DNA of 64,000 bases from Streptomyces sp. TSRI0107 (lineage in GTDB: Bacteria; Actinomycetota; Actinomycetes; Streptomycetales; Streptomycetaceae), in contig NZ_LIVZ01000011.1 in NCBI RefSeq assembly GCF_001905845.1, positions 124,001 to 188,000 on the forward strand, given 5' to 3'. How positions within the stretch are numbered: position 1 is the stretch's first letter; each line of letters opens with the position of its first letter. This document shows, piece by piece, positions 49,451 to 58,058 of the stretch. The notes beneath the pieces are model-generated. The model saw nothing but the letters and a program-made list of their open reading frames with translations, did no database searches and had not been told where the DNA came from. The translations under genes and the position numbers were made by a program.

Positions 49451-50836
49451 TCACGCACCGTGCCAAACCGTGGTGATGTTGCAGAACTCGCGGATTCCGT
49501 GCCCGGACAGCTCACGCCCGTACCCGGACCGCTTCACTCCGCCGAACGGGAACGCCGGGTGGGAGGCCGTCATCCCGTTGACGTAGACACCGCCCGCCTC
49601 CAGGTCCCGGACGAACCGGTCGACCTCGTTCTCGTCCCGGGTCCACACATTCGAACTCAGCCCGAACGACGAGTCGTTGGCGATCAGCACCGCCTCGTCC
49701 AGGTCACCCGCCCGGTACAGCGTGGCGACCGGCCCGAACGCCTCCTCGCGGTGGATCCGCATCTCCCGGGTGATCCCGGCGAGCACGGTCGGCGGGTAGT
49801 ACCAGCCGGGCCCGTCGGGGCGCTCCCCGCCGCACAGCACGGTCGCCCCGCCGCGCACCGCGTCGTCCACCAGCTCCTCCACGTCGGTCCGCCCCCGTTC
49901 GCTGGAGAGCGGCCCGACCTCGGTCTCCTCGTCGGTGGGGTCGCCGAGTTTCAGCGCCCGCATCCCGGCGACGAAGCGCTCCGCGAAGGTGTCGAAGACG
50001 TCCGTGTGCACGATGAACCGCTTGGCGGCGATGCAGGACTGCCCGGCGTTCTGGCAGCGGGCGTTCACCGCGACCTCGGCGGCCCGGTCCAGGTCGGCGG
50101 ACGGCATCACGACGAACGGGTCGCTGCCGCCCAGCTCCAGCACCGTCTTCTTGATCATCTCGCCGGCGGTGGAGGCGACCGCGCGGCCGGCGGGCTCGCT
50201 GCCGGTGAGGGTGGCCGCCTTGATCCGCTCGTCGTGCAGGATGTCGTTCACCGCGGCGGAGCCGATCAGCAGGGTCTGGAAGCAGCCCTCGGTGAAGCCC
50301 GCGCGGTGGAACAGGTCCTCCAGGTAGAGGGCGGTCTGCGGCACGTTCGAGGCGTGCTTGAGCAGCCCGACGTTGCCCGCCATCAGCGCGGGCGCCGCGA
50401 ACCGGATCACCTGCCACAGCGGGAAGTTCCACGGCATCACCGCGAGCACCGGCCCGAGCGGCCGGTAGCGGACGAGGACGCGGGAGGCGCCGGAGTCCTT
50501 CACATCGGCCTCGGCGGGCTCCTCGTCGGCCAGCAGCTCCTCGGCGTGGTCGGCGTACCAGCGCATCGCCTTGGCGCACTTCGCGGCCTCTGCGCGGGCC
50601 TGCCTGACCGGCTTGCCCATCTCCGTGGTGATCACCCGGGCGATGTCCTGCTGGTCCTCGTCGAGGAGGTCGGCGGCCCGGTGCATCAGCCGGGCGCGCT
50701 CGGCGAAGTCGGTCGTCCGGTAGGTGCGGAAGGTGGCCTCGGCGAGCTGGAGCCGGCGCTCGATCTCCTCCTCGCCCATGGCCTCGTACGTCTTGACCGT
50801 CTCGCCGTTCGCCGGGTTCACCGTCGCGATGGGCAT
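49451..50836 (-). CDS. gabD: NADP-dependent succinate-semialdehyde dehydrogenase-type aldehyde dehydrogenase
   Basis: 461 residues. Catalytic Glu in VLELGGSDPF, nucleophilic Cys in NAGQSCIAAKRF, and coenzyme motif PWNFPLWQVIRF. The short N-terminus and the overall match to the 455-residue actinobacterial and cyanobacterial SSADH group (GabD1-like) support the name. It oxidises succinate semialdehyde to succinate in GABA degradation. No gabT is nearby. Confidence 0.9.
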   Translation of the reverse strand: MPIATVNPANGETVKTYEAMGEEEIERRLQLAEATFRTYRTTDFAERARLMHRAADLLDEDQQDIARVITTEMGKPVRQARAEAAKCAKAMRWYADHAEELLADEEPAEADVKDSGASRVLVRYRPLGPVLAVMPWNFPLWQVIRFAAPALMAGNVGLLKHASNVPQTALYLEDLFHRAGFTEGCFQTLLIGSAAVNDILHDERIKAATLTGSEPAGRAVASTAGEMIKKTVLELGGSDPFVVMPSADLDRAAEVAVNARCQNAGQSCIAAKRFIVHTDVFDTFAERFVAGMRALKLGDPTDEETEVGPLSSERGRTDVEELVDDAVRGGATVLCGGERPDGPGWYYPPTVLAGITREMRIHREEAFGPVATLYRAGDLDEAVLIANDSSFGLSSNVWTRDENEVDRFVRDLEAGGVYVNGMTASHPAFPFGGVKRSGYGRELSGHGIREFCNITTVWHGA

Positions 50837-50909
50837 GGCTGACCTCCTGGCAAGGGTTGTGCTTCGACCTTCGCGCGCGGCGGCGGGGGCCGCAACGCGG
50901 GGCGCCTCC

Positions 50910-51374
50910 TCAGGGCGAGTGCTCAGCCAGCCGGTCGAGAAACGCGGCCTGTGCCCGCACGATCACGGCCCGGGCGGCGTCCAGGCCGAACCAGCCGACC
51001 CGGTCCAGCTCGGGGAACTCGGCGGTGCGGCCGCTCCTCGGCGGCCACTCCATCGTGAACGTCCCCGGGACGACGGAGCCGGGGTCCAGATCCCCCTCCA
51101 CCGCCCACACCGTGACGGTCTTGCCGCCGGTCTGACGGACCTCCCCCAGCGGTACGGCCGCCCCGTCCGGCGGGGTCACCCCCAGCTCCTCCCGGAACTC
51201 CCGGCGGGCCGCCTCCCAGGCGGGTTCGTCCGCCTCGTACTCGCCCTTCGGAACCGTCCACGCCCCGGCGTCCTTGCGGGCGAAGTAGGGGCCGCCCATG
51301 TGGCCGAGCAGCACCTCCAGCCCCCGCTCGGTGCGGCGGAACAGCAGCAGCCCCGCGCTGCGGCGCCCGGTCAC
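50910..51374 (-). CDS. NUDIX hydrolase
   Basis: 154 residues from GTG 51374. The Nudix box is complete: GEYEADEPAWEAARREFREELGV. The opening SAGLLLFRR and the WTVPKG motif place it with the DR1025/Ap4A-like NUDIX proteins. Its start overlaps the LigB stop (GTGA), so ligase and NUDIX hydrolase are made from one message. A role in cleaning up nucleotides or adenylylated intermediates near DNA repair is possible. Confidence 0.92.
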   Translation of the reverse strand: MTGRRSAGLLLFRRTERGLEVLLGHMGGPYFARKDAGAWTVPKGEYEADEPAWEAARREFREELGVTPPDGAAVPLGEVRQTGGKTVTVWAVEGDLDPGSVVPGTFTMEWPPRSGRTAEFPELDRVGWFGLDAARAVIVRAQAAFLDRLAEHSP

Positions 51375-52909
51375 CGCCGTACCTCCGGATGCGCGGCCAG
51401 CAGGGCCTCGACGGTATCGGCGTCCTGCGGCCGCTTGTCCTCGCGGTAGCGGATCACGCGGGCGAAGCGGAGGGTGACGCCGGCCGGGTAGCGGGTGGAG
51501 CGCTGGAGACCGTCGTAGGCGATCTCCACGACCAGTTCCGGGCGGACGGTCACCACATGGCCGTCGTCGGACACCGCCAGCTCCCGCAGCCGCTCGGTCT
51601 GCCAGGCCAGCATCACATCGGTCATGCCCTTGAAGGTCTTGCCGAGCATGGCGTACGAGCCGTCCTCGCGGCGGGCGCCCAGGTGCAGGTTGGACAGCTT
51701 GCCGGTGCGGCGGCCGTGGCCCCACTCGGCGGCCAGCACCACCAGGTCGAGGGTGTGCACCGGCTTCACCTTCAGCCAGGACGCGCCGCGCCGGCCCGCG
51801 CTGTACGGCGCGGCGAGGTCCTTGACCACCACGCCCTCGTGGCCGCGCGCCAGCGTCCCGGCCAGGAACTCCTCGGCGGCGGGCAGGTCGTCGGGGCCGG
51901 ACACCAGCGCGCGCCGCACCCGCATCGGCTCCGGCACCAGCCGGGCCAGCTCGGCGTGCCGCTCGGCGAACGGCAGGTCGAGCAGGTCGCGGCCGTCGAC
52001 AGAGAGCGCGTCGAAGAAGACGGGGGAGACGGGGACCGCCTCGGCGGCGGTCGCCACGTCCACCCGGGAGCCCACACGCCCGGCGGTCTCCTGGAACGAG
52101 CGCGGCCGGCCGGCCCCGTCGAACGCGATGACCTCGCCGTCCAGCACGAACCGCGATCCGCGCAGCTCCAGCGCGGCGGACGTCACCTCCGGCAGGCGGT
52201 CGGTGATGTCGTCGAGGGTGCGGGTGTAGAGCCGTACGGTGTCGCCGTCCCGGTGGACCTGGACGCGGATGCCGTCCAGCTTCTCCTCCACCGCGCACGC
52301 GCCGAGCCTGCCGACCGCCTCCGCGACCGAGGACGCGCTGTGCGCGAGCATCGGCAGCACCGGGCGGCCGACGGTGAGCCGGAACCGGTCCAGGGCGGCC
52401 GGACCCTCGGTGAGCAGCGCCTCGGCCACCGTCTGCAGCGAGCCGGCAAGCATCACCGCGCGGCGCACGTCTTCCGGCGGCGCGCCGGTCGCCTCCGCCA
52501 GGCCTTCGACGGCGACCGCCTCCAGCGCGCCCTGCCGGACCTCCCCGGTGAGCAGCCCCAGCAGGAACCGCTGCTCCTCCTCGGTGGCCGCGCCCATCAG
52601 CTCCCCGACCAGCCGGGCCCGCTCCGCCTGCGAGCCGGGCCCGGACACCTTGCCGAGTTCGGTGAGCCGGGCGTCCACCTCGCGCACGGTGAGGGTGGGT
52701 CCGGCGGCCGGGGCGACCGGGCGGCCGAGCACCTTCCAGCCGACGCCCAGCCGCCCCTGGGGCAGCCGTCCCGCCAGATACGGGATGACCACGGGCGCGT
52801 CGTCCGGCTCCGCCTCGCGGAACAGTTCGGCGAGCAGGGCGGTCTTGCGGGAGCGCGCCGAGGTGGCGGCGACCTCCCGGGAAACCTGGGCGAGCCTGGC
52901 CAGCAGCAT
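51371..52909 (-). CDS. ligB: ATP-dependent DNA ligase, LigB type
   Basis: 512 residues. Helical N-terminal DNA-binding domain (1-200), adenylation domain with motif I EEKLDGIR (Lys is the AMP carrier), motif III RSFQETAGR region, motif IV GHEGVVVKD, motif V SWLKVKP, and an OB-fold domain to the end. Length and N-terminal sequence match mycobacterial LigB closely. It supplements the NAD-dependent LigA in repair. Translationally coupled with the NUDIX gene. Confidence 0.95.
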   Translation of the reverse strand: MLLARLAQVSREVAATSARSRKTALLAELFREAEPDDAPVVIPYLAGRLPQGRLGVGWKVLGRPVAPAAGPTLTVREVDARLTELGKVSGPGSQAERARLVGELMGAATEEEQRFLLGLLTGEVRQGALEAVAVEGLAEATGAPPEDVRRAVMLAGSLQTVAEALLTEGPAALDRFRLTVGRPVLPMLAHSASSVAEAVGRLGACAVEEKLDGIRVQVHRDGDTVRLYTRTLDDITDRLPEVTSAALELRGSRFVLDGEVIAFDGAGRPRSFQETAGRVGSRVDVATAAEAVPVSPVFFDALSVDGRDLLDLPFAERHAELARLVPEPMRVRRALVSGPDDLPAAEEFLAGTLARGHEGVVVKDLAAPYSAGRRGASWLKVKPVHTLDLVVLAAEWGHGRRTGKLSNLHLGARREDGSYAMLGKTFKGMTDVMLAWQTERLRELAVSDDGHVVTVRPELVVEIAYDGLQRSTRYPAGVTLRFARVIRYREDKRPQDADTVEALLAAHPEVRR

Positions 52910-52938
52910 GCCCTCAGGGTGCACCGGCGGCGTCGGGC

Positions 52939-53916
52939 CTACACCCCCACGGCCGCGTCCAGGTCCGACATCAGCAGTTCCCCGTTGATCGTGGCGGCCG
53001 CCCGGTAGCCGCCGCTCGCCGCGTGGACGACCTGCTCGGCGAAGCCGACCGCGTTGCCCGCCGCCCACACGCCGGGCACGCTGGTCAGGCCCGTCGCGTC
53101 GACCACCGGGTAGCTGCCGAACGGGGTGTCGTGCAGCTCGGCGCCCAGCCGTTCCAGCAGCCCCGTCCGCGGCACCGGGCGCGGCGAGACGAACAGCACC
53201 TCGCGGGGGTGCACCGTGCCGTCCACGAGCCGTACCCCGGTGAGCCGGTCGTCCTCGGCAACCAGGCCCGCCACCTCGCCGGGCACCACCTTCACGCCGG
53301 CCGTGGCCAGGCGGCGCAGGTCGTCGTCGGACAGGTCCCCCTCGGTGACCGTGTGCGGGAAGAACGTCACGTCGTCGGACCACTGGGAGACCATCAGCGC
53401 CTGGTGCACGCTCAGCGGCGAGGCGGCCAGCACCCCGAAGGCGCGGTCGCGCACCTCCCAGCCGTGGCAGTACGGGCAGTGCAGCACATCGCGTCCGAAC
53501 CGCTCGGCGACGCCCTCGACGTCGGGCAGCTCGTCCTTGAGGCCGGTGGTGACGACGAGACGCCGGGCGCGCAGGGTCCGCCCGCCCGCGAGGGTCACCG
53601 CGAAGTCCCCGTCGCGGACGGCGTCCACGACTCGGTCCCGGAGCAGTTCGACGCCGTAACGGGCGATCTCCTCGCGGCCGGCCGCCAGGAACTCGGCGGG
53701 CGGCATGCCGTCCCGTGTCAGATAGCCCTGCATGTGGCCGGACGGGGCGTTGCGGGGCTCGCCCGCGTCGACGACCAGGGTGCGGCGCCGGGCGCGGCCC
53801 AGCACCAGCGCGGCGGACAGGCCGGCGGCGCCGCCGCCGACGACGATCACTTCGTACCGGTCGCTCGCACCCTCGGTGCTCCCGGTGTTCTCCGTGTTCC
53901 CGGTGTTCTCGGTCAT
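52939..53916 (-). CDS. Thioredoxin reductase-like NAD(P)/FAD oxidoreductase
   Basis: 325 residues from ATG 53916 (GGAGGTGG upstream). FAD motif GGGAAGLSAAL (about residue 29), redox Cys pair in HCPYCHGWE, and ATG-type end motif GVWAAGNAVG. The N-terminus has a short ENTG repeat. The CPYC pair matches the actinobacterial thioredoxin-reductase-like group, but no thioredoxin gene is adjacent, so the electron acceptor is open. Divergent from an XRE-cupin regulator. Confidence 0.92.
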   Translation of the reverse strand: MTENTGNTENTGSTEGASDRYEVIVVGGGAAGLSAALVLGRARRRTLVVDAGEPRNAPSGHMQGYLTRDGMPPAEFLAAGREEIARYGVELLRDRVVDAVRDGDFAVTLAGGRTLRARRLVVTTGLKDELPDVEGVAERFGRDVLHCPYCHGWEVRDRAFGVLAASPLSVHQALMVSQWSDDVTFFPHTVTEGDLSDDDLRRLATAGVKVVPGEVAGLVAEDDRLTGVRLVDGTVHPREVLFVSPRPVPRTGLLERLGAELHDTPFGSYPVVDATGLTSVPGVWAAGNAVGFAEQVVHAASGGYRAAATINGELLMSDLDAAVGV

Positions 53917-53959
53917 GGTGACCACCTCCACGCCCGACGGTCGCCGAAGCGGTGCCGTA

Positions 53960-53988
53960 TTGACAAACATGTTTGCCGAAACTGCAAT
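53960..53988 (+). promoter_or_regulatory. Promoter and operator of the XRE-cupin gene
   Basis: TTGACA (53960-53965) and TGCAAT (53983-53988) are spaced 17 bases apart and end seven bases before the ATG at 53996, predicting a leaderless mRNA. A perfect 12-base palindrome CAAACATGTTTG (53964-53975) overlaps the -35 element, well placed for autorepression and for control of the divergent reductase. Confidence 0.65.
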
Positions 53989-53995
53989 GGCGGTC

Positions 53996-54577
53996 ATGAG
54001 TACCGATGACGTGCTGGCGGGTGTGGGTCCGAGGCTGCGGCGGCTGCGCAAGGAGCGGGAGGTGACCCTCTCCGCCCTCTCCGAGGCGACCGGCATCTCG
54101 GTCAGCACGCTCTCGCGGCTGGAGTCGGGGCTGCGCAAGCCGTCGCTTGAGCTGCTGCTGCCGATCGCGCAGGCCCATCAGGTGCCGCTGGACGAGCTGG
54201 TGGGCGCCCCTCCGGTCGGCGACCCGCGGGTGCGGGCGAAGCCGGTGACGCGGGGCGGGCGCACCCACTGGCCGCTCACCCGGCAGCCCGGCGGCCTCCA
54301 GGCGTTCAAGGTGCTGGAGCCGCAGCGCAGACAGGAGCCGGACCCGCGCACCCACGAGGGCTACGAATGGCTGTACGTGCTCTCGGGGAAGCTGCGGCTG
54401 GTGCTGGGAGAGCACGACGTGGTGCTCTCGGCCGGCGAGGCGGCGGAGTTCGACACCCGGGTGCCGCACTGGTTCGGGTCGACGGGGGAGGGCCCGGTGG
54501 AGTTCCTCAGTCTCTTCGGGCCGCAGGGCGAGCGGATGCATGTGCGGGCACGGCCGAAGAGCGCACCGAACGGGTGA
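53996..54577 (+). CDS. XRE-family regulator with cupin domain
   Basis: 193 residues. HTH (about 12-66: LRRLRKEREVTLSALSEATGISVSTLSRLESGLRKPS) followed by a cupin_2 domain (about 95-185) with HEGYEWLYVLSGKLRLVLG. No ribosome site precedes the ATG; the promoter suggests leaderless translation. Upstream ATGs at 53969 and 53987 are possible alternatives. It probably regulates itself and the divergent thioredoxin-reductase-like gene in response to a small molecule bound by the cupin. Confidence 0.9.
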   Translation: MSTDDVLAGVGPRLRRLRKEREVTLSALSEATGISVSTLSRLESGLRKPSLELLLPIAQAHQVPLDELVGAPPVGDPRVRAKPVTRGGRTHWPLTRQPGGLQAFKVLEPQRRQEPDPRTHEGYEWLYVLSGKLRLVLGEHDVVLSAGEAAEFDTRVPHWFGSTGEGPVEFLSLFGPQGERMHVRARPKSAPNG

Positions 54578-54602
54578 CCCACGCAACTGTTCCCTGATGG
54601 GC

Positions 54603-54619
54603 AAGCGACCGCTTAGTAT
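54603..54619 (+). promoter_or_regulatory. AAGCG-AC-CGCTT operator overlapping a TAGTAT -10
   Basis: A perfect 5+5 inverted repeat (54603-54614) abuts and shares one base with TAGTAT (54614-54619), 45 bases before the quinone-reductase start. TetR-type repressors of actinobacterial fatty-acid and sterol genes use short inverted repeats in this position; the regulator itself is not in the immediate neighbourhood. Confidence 0.5.
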
Positions 54620-54663
54620 GCCGTCGACCCCGGTCAGACGACGCAGTCCCGTGGAGGCAGCGC

Positions 54664-55629
54664 ATGCAGGCATGGCACGTGCACGAGAACGGCGAGCCGA
54701 GTGAGGTGATGCGCCTCGCGGAAGTCGAGCGGCCCACGCCCGGAGACGGCCAGGTCCTGGTGCGGGTGCGCGCCGCGAACATCAACTTCCCGGACGCGCT
54801 GCTGTGCCGCGGCCAGTACCAGATCCGGCCGCCGCTGCCGTTCACCCCGGGCGTGGAGATCTGCGGCGAGACCGAGGACGGGCGCCGCGTGATCGGCAAC
54901 CCGGCGCTGCCGTACGGCGGTTTCGCCGAGTACGCCGTCGCGGACGCCGCCGCCCTGCTGCCCGCGCCCGAGTCGCTGGACGACGCCGAGGCGGCCGCCC
55001 TGCACATCGGCTACCAGACGGGCTGGTTCGGTCTGCACCGGCGGGCCGGTCTGGAGGCCGGCGAGACCCTGCTGGTGCACGCCGCCGCGGGCGGCGTCGG
55101 CAGCGCCGCCGTCCAGCTCGGCAAGGCCGCCGGCGCCACCGTCATCGGCGTCGTCGGCGGCGCCGACAAGGCCGCCGTCGCCCGCGAGCTGGGCTGCGAC
55201 GTGGTGATCGACCGGCACGCCGAGGACGTGGTCGCCGCCGTCAAGGAGGCCACCGGCGGCCGGGGCGCCGACGTGATCTACGACCCGGTCGGCGGCGCCG
55301 CCTACGCCCAGTCCGCCAAGACCGTCGCCTTCGAGGGGCGGATCGTGGTCGTCGGCTTCGCCAGCGGCACCATCCCCAGCCCCGCGCTCAACCACGCCCT
55401 GGTGAAGAACTACTCGATCCTCGGCCTGCACTGGGGCCTGTACAACACCAAGAACCCGAAGCTGGTCCGGCACTGCCACGACCAGCTCACCGACCTGGCC
55501 GCCCGGGGCGCGATCAAGCCGCTGATCAGCGAGCGCGTCCCGCTGGGCGAGGCCGCGGCCGCCGTGCAGAAGGTGGCGGACGGCCGCAGCACGGGCCGGA
55601 TCGCCGTAGTGATGGAGGAGGCCCGATGA
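54664..55629 (+). CDS. NADPH:quinone oxidoreductase family protein
   Basis: 321 residues, zinc-independent MDR fold (no structural Cys cluster). GroES-like N-terminus; nucleotide site AAAGGVGSAAVQLGKAAGA; later FASGTIPSPALNHALVKN. The GTGGAGGCAGCGC-ATG start is good. It heads an operon with two acyl-CoA dehydrogenases (ATGA overlaps at both junctions), so it likely acts on an enoyl or quinone intermediate of the same pathway. Confidence 0.93.
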   Translation: MQAWHVHENGEPSEVMRLAEVERPTPGDGQVLVRVRAANINFPDALLCRGQYQIRPPLPFTPGVEICGETEDGRRVIGNPALPYGGFAEYAVADAAALLPAPESLDDAEAAALHIGYQTGWFGLHRRAGLEAGETLLVHAAAGGVGSAAVQLGKAAGATVIGVVGGADKAAVARELGCDVVIDRHAEDVVAAVKEATGGRGADVIYDPVGGAAYAQSAKTVAFEGRIVVVGFASGTIPSPALNHALVKNYSILGLHWGLYNTKNPKLVRHCHDQLTDLAARGAIKPLISERVPLGEAAAAVQKVADGRSTGRIAVVMEEAR

Positions 55630-56807
55630 CCGACGCCGCCGAACTGCGCCGCCGCACCCAGGAGTTGCTGGCCGCGCACCCGCCCGCCGACACCGACCGG
55701 ATGGAATTCCTCCGGGCCCGCTTCGACGCCGGACTCGCCTGGGTGCACTTCCCGGAGGGCCTCGGCGGACTGGGCGCCCCGCGCTCCCTCCAGGCCGTCG
55801 TCGACGCCGAACTGGAGGCGGCGGGCGCTCCCGACAACGACGCGCGCCGCAACGGCATCGGGCTCGGCATGGCCGCACCGACGATCCTCCACTACGGCAC
55901 CGAGGAGCAGAAGCGGCGCTTCCTCAAGCCCCTGTGGACCGGTGAGGAGGTCTGGTGCCAGCTGTTCAGCGAGCCGGGCGCCGGATCCGACCTGGCCGCG
56001 CTCGGCACGCGGGCCGTCCGTGAGGGCGACGACTGGGTGGTCAACGGGCAGAAGGTGTGGACGTCCGGCGCGCACAACTCCCGCTGGGCCATCCTCATCG
56101 CCCGCACCGACCCGGACGTGCCCAAGCACAAGGGCATCACCTACTTCCTCTGCGACATGACGGACCCCGGCGTCGAGGTCCGGCCGCTGCGGCAGATCAC
56201 CGGCGAGGCCGAGTTCAACGAGGTCTTCCTCACCGACGTCCGCATCCCCGACTCCTGCCGCCTCGGCGAGATCGGCGACGGCTGGCGGGTCGCCCAGACC
56301 ACGCTGAACAACGAGCGCGTCGCCATCGGCGGCATGCGGCTGCCCCGCGAGGGCGGCATGATCGGCCCCGTCGCGAAGACCTGGCGCGAACGCCCCGAAC
56401 TGCGCACCCACGACCTGCACCAGCGGCTGCTGAAGCTGTGGGTGGACGCCGAGGTCGCCCGCCTCACCGGCGAACGCCTGCGCCAGCAGCTCGTCGCGGG
56501 GCAGCCCGGCCCGGAGGGCGCCGGCATGAAGCTCGGCTTCGCCCGCCTCAACCAGGAGATCAGCGGCCTGGAGGTGGAACTTCGCGGCGAGGAGGGCCTG
56601 CTGTACGACGACTGGACCATGCGCCGGCCGGAACTGGTCGACTTCACCGGCCGGGACGCCGGATACCGCTACCTGCGTGCCAAGGGCAACAGCATCGAGG
56701 GCGGGACCAGCGAGGTCCTGCTGAACATCGTCGCCGAGCGCGTCCTCGGCCTGCCCTCCGAACCGCGCACCGACAAGGACGTCGCCTGGAAGGACCTCGC
56801 CCGATGA
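55626..56807 (+). CDS. Acyl-CoA dehydrogenase, catalytic partner
   Basis: 393 residues. LFSEPGAGSDLAALGTRAV and KVWTSGAHN bind FAD, and the catalytic Glu is kept in NSIEGGTSEVLLNIV near the C-terminus. It overlaps the next dehydrogenase gene by four bases. In mycobacteria, adjacent FadE genes of this kind form alpha2beta2 enzymes where only one subunit carries the base; this one has it. Confidence 0.94.
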   Translation: MTDAAELRRRTQELLAAHPPADTDRMEFLRARFDAGLAWVHFPEGLGGLGAPRSLQAVVDAELEAAGAPDNDARRNGIGLGMAAPTILHYGTEEQKRRFLKPLWTGEEVWCQLFSEPGAGSDLAALGTRAVREGDDWVVNGQKVWTSGAHNSRWAILIARTDPDVPKHKGITYFLCDMTDPGVEVRPLRQITGEAEFNEVFLTDVRIPDSCRLGEIGDGWRVAQTTLNNERVAIGGMRLPREGGMIGPVAKTWRERPELRTHDLHQRLLKLWVDAEVARLTGERLRQQLVAGQPGPEGAGMKLGFARLNQEISGLEVELRGEEGLLYDDWTMRRPELVDFTGRDAGYRYLRAKGNSIEGGTSEVLLNIVAERVLGLPSEPRTDKDVAWKDLAR

Positions 56808-57883
56808 CCGACCTCGACCTGCTGTACTCCGAGGAGGAAGAGGCGCTGCGCGCCGCCGTCCGGGGTCTGCTCGCCGACCACTGCGACCCGGCGGGCGTCA
56901 TCGCGCGCACCGAGTCGGAGACCCCGCACGACATCGCGCTGTGGAAGGCGCTCGCCGACGGGATGGGCCTGGCCGGCCTGCTGATCCCGGAGGAGCTGGA
57001 CGGCCAGGGCGCCACCCACCGGGAGGCCGCCGTCGTCCTGGAGGAACTGGGGCGGGCGGTCGCGCCCGTGCCGTACCTGACGAGCGCGGTCGTCGCCACC
57101 GAGGCGCTGCTGGAGTGCGGCGCCGACGACCTGCTCACCGAGCTGGCGACCGCCACCACGATCGGCGCCCTCGCCGTCGCCCTGAGCACGGCCCCGGGCG
57201 GCGCCTTCCGGACCGTACGGGTGGAGAACGGCACCCTGCACGGGGAGCTGACCGGCATCGCGGACGCGGCCGCCGCCGACGTGCTGCTCGTCCCCGCGGA
57301 CGACGGCGGCCTGTACGCGGTGGCCGCCGGCGCCGCGACCGTCACCGCGAAGCCCTCCCTCGACCTGACCCGGCCGGTGGCCACCGTCGTCCTCGACGGG
57401 GCGCCGGGACGGCGGCTGGGCGACGCGGAGCCCGCGGTACGCCGGGCCCTGCGGGCCGCGGCCGGTCTGCTCGCCTCCGAGCAACTGGGCGTCGCCGACT
57501 GGACGCTGACCGAGACCGTCCGCTACCTCAAGGAACGCAAGCAGTTCAACCGGCCCGTCGGCGGCTTCCAGGCGCTCAAGCACCGGCTCGCCCAGCTGTG
57601 GCTGGAGGTCGTCAACCTGCGGGCCGCGGCCCGCGGCGCGGCCGACGCGCTCGCCACCGGCGCCGACACCGACGTGGCGGTCGCGGTCGCCCAGGCCTAC
57701 GCCGCCCCGGTCGCCGTGCACGCCGCCGAGGAGGCACTGCAACTGCACGCCGGTATCGGGATGACCTGGGAGCACCCCATCCATCTGTACCTCAAGCGCG
57801 CCAAGGCCGACTCGATCGCCTACGGCACCGCGGGCGCCCACCGCGCGGCGCTGGCCGAACTGGTGGACCTCCAGGCCCCCTGA
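56804..57883 (+). CDS. Acyl-CoA dehydrogenase-like subunit without the catalytic base
   Basis: 359 residues. The acyl-CoA dehydrogenase fold is clear (VRGLLADHCDP start; LKERKQFNRPVGGFQALKHRLA; LQLHAGIGMTWEHPIHLYLKRAKAD). At the position of the catalytic Glu the sequence reads DSIAYGTAG where the partner has NSIEGGTSE, so Glu is replaced by Ala. This supports a heteromeric enzyme with the upstream subunit. Followed by a strong terminator. Confidence 0.93.
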   Translation: MTDLDLLYSEEEEALRAAVRGLLADHCDPAGVIARTESETPHDIALWKALADGMGLAGLLIPEELDGQGATHREAAVVLEELGRAVAPVPYLTSAVVATEALLECGADDLLTELATATTIGALAVALSTAPGGAFRTVRVENGTLHGELTGIADAAAADVLLVPADDGGLYAVAAGAATVTAKPSLDLTRPVATVVLDGAPGRRLGDAEPAVRRALRAAAGLLASEQLGVADWTLTETVRYLKERKQFNRPVGGFQALKHRLAQLWLEVVNLRAAARGAADALATGADTDVAVAVAQAYAAPVAVHAAEEALQLHAGIGMTWEHPIHLYLKRAKADSIAYGTAGAHRAALAELVDLQAP

Positions 57884-57897
57884 CGGACACCTGGAAG

Positions 57898-57925
57898 AAG
57901 CCCGCCCCACCAGGGGCGGGCTTTT
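57898..57925 (+). terminator. Rho-independent terminator of the quinone-reductase/FadE operon
   Basis: AAGCCCGCCCC-ACCA-GGGGCGGGCTT is an 11-base perfect stem with a 4-base loop followed by TT, 15 bases after the last stop. One of the few classical terminators in the window. Confidence 0.9.
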
Positions 57926-58058
57926 CCGTGCGCGCCGCCCCGGCGAAGTGAACACCTGACGGCACTCCGGCCAACTCACCGCACGGCACTGCTTCCTGAG
58001 CCCCCGACGACCGCATACTCACTGCGATCCGTCCGGCACCTCAAGGGAGGCAGCGCAC

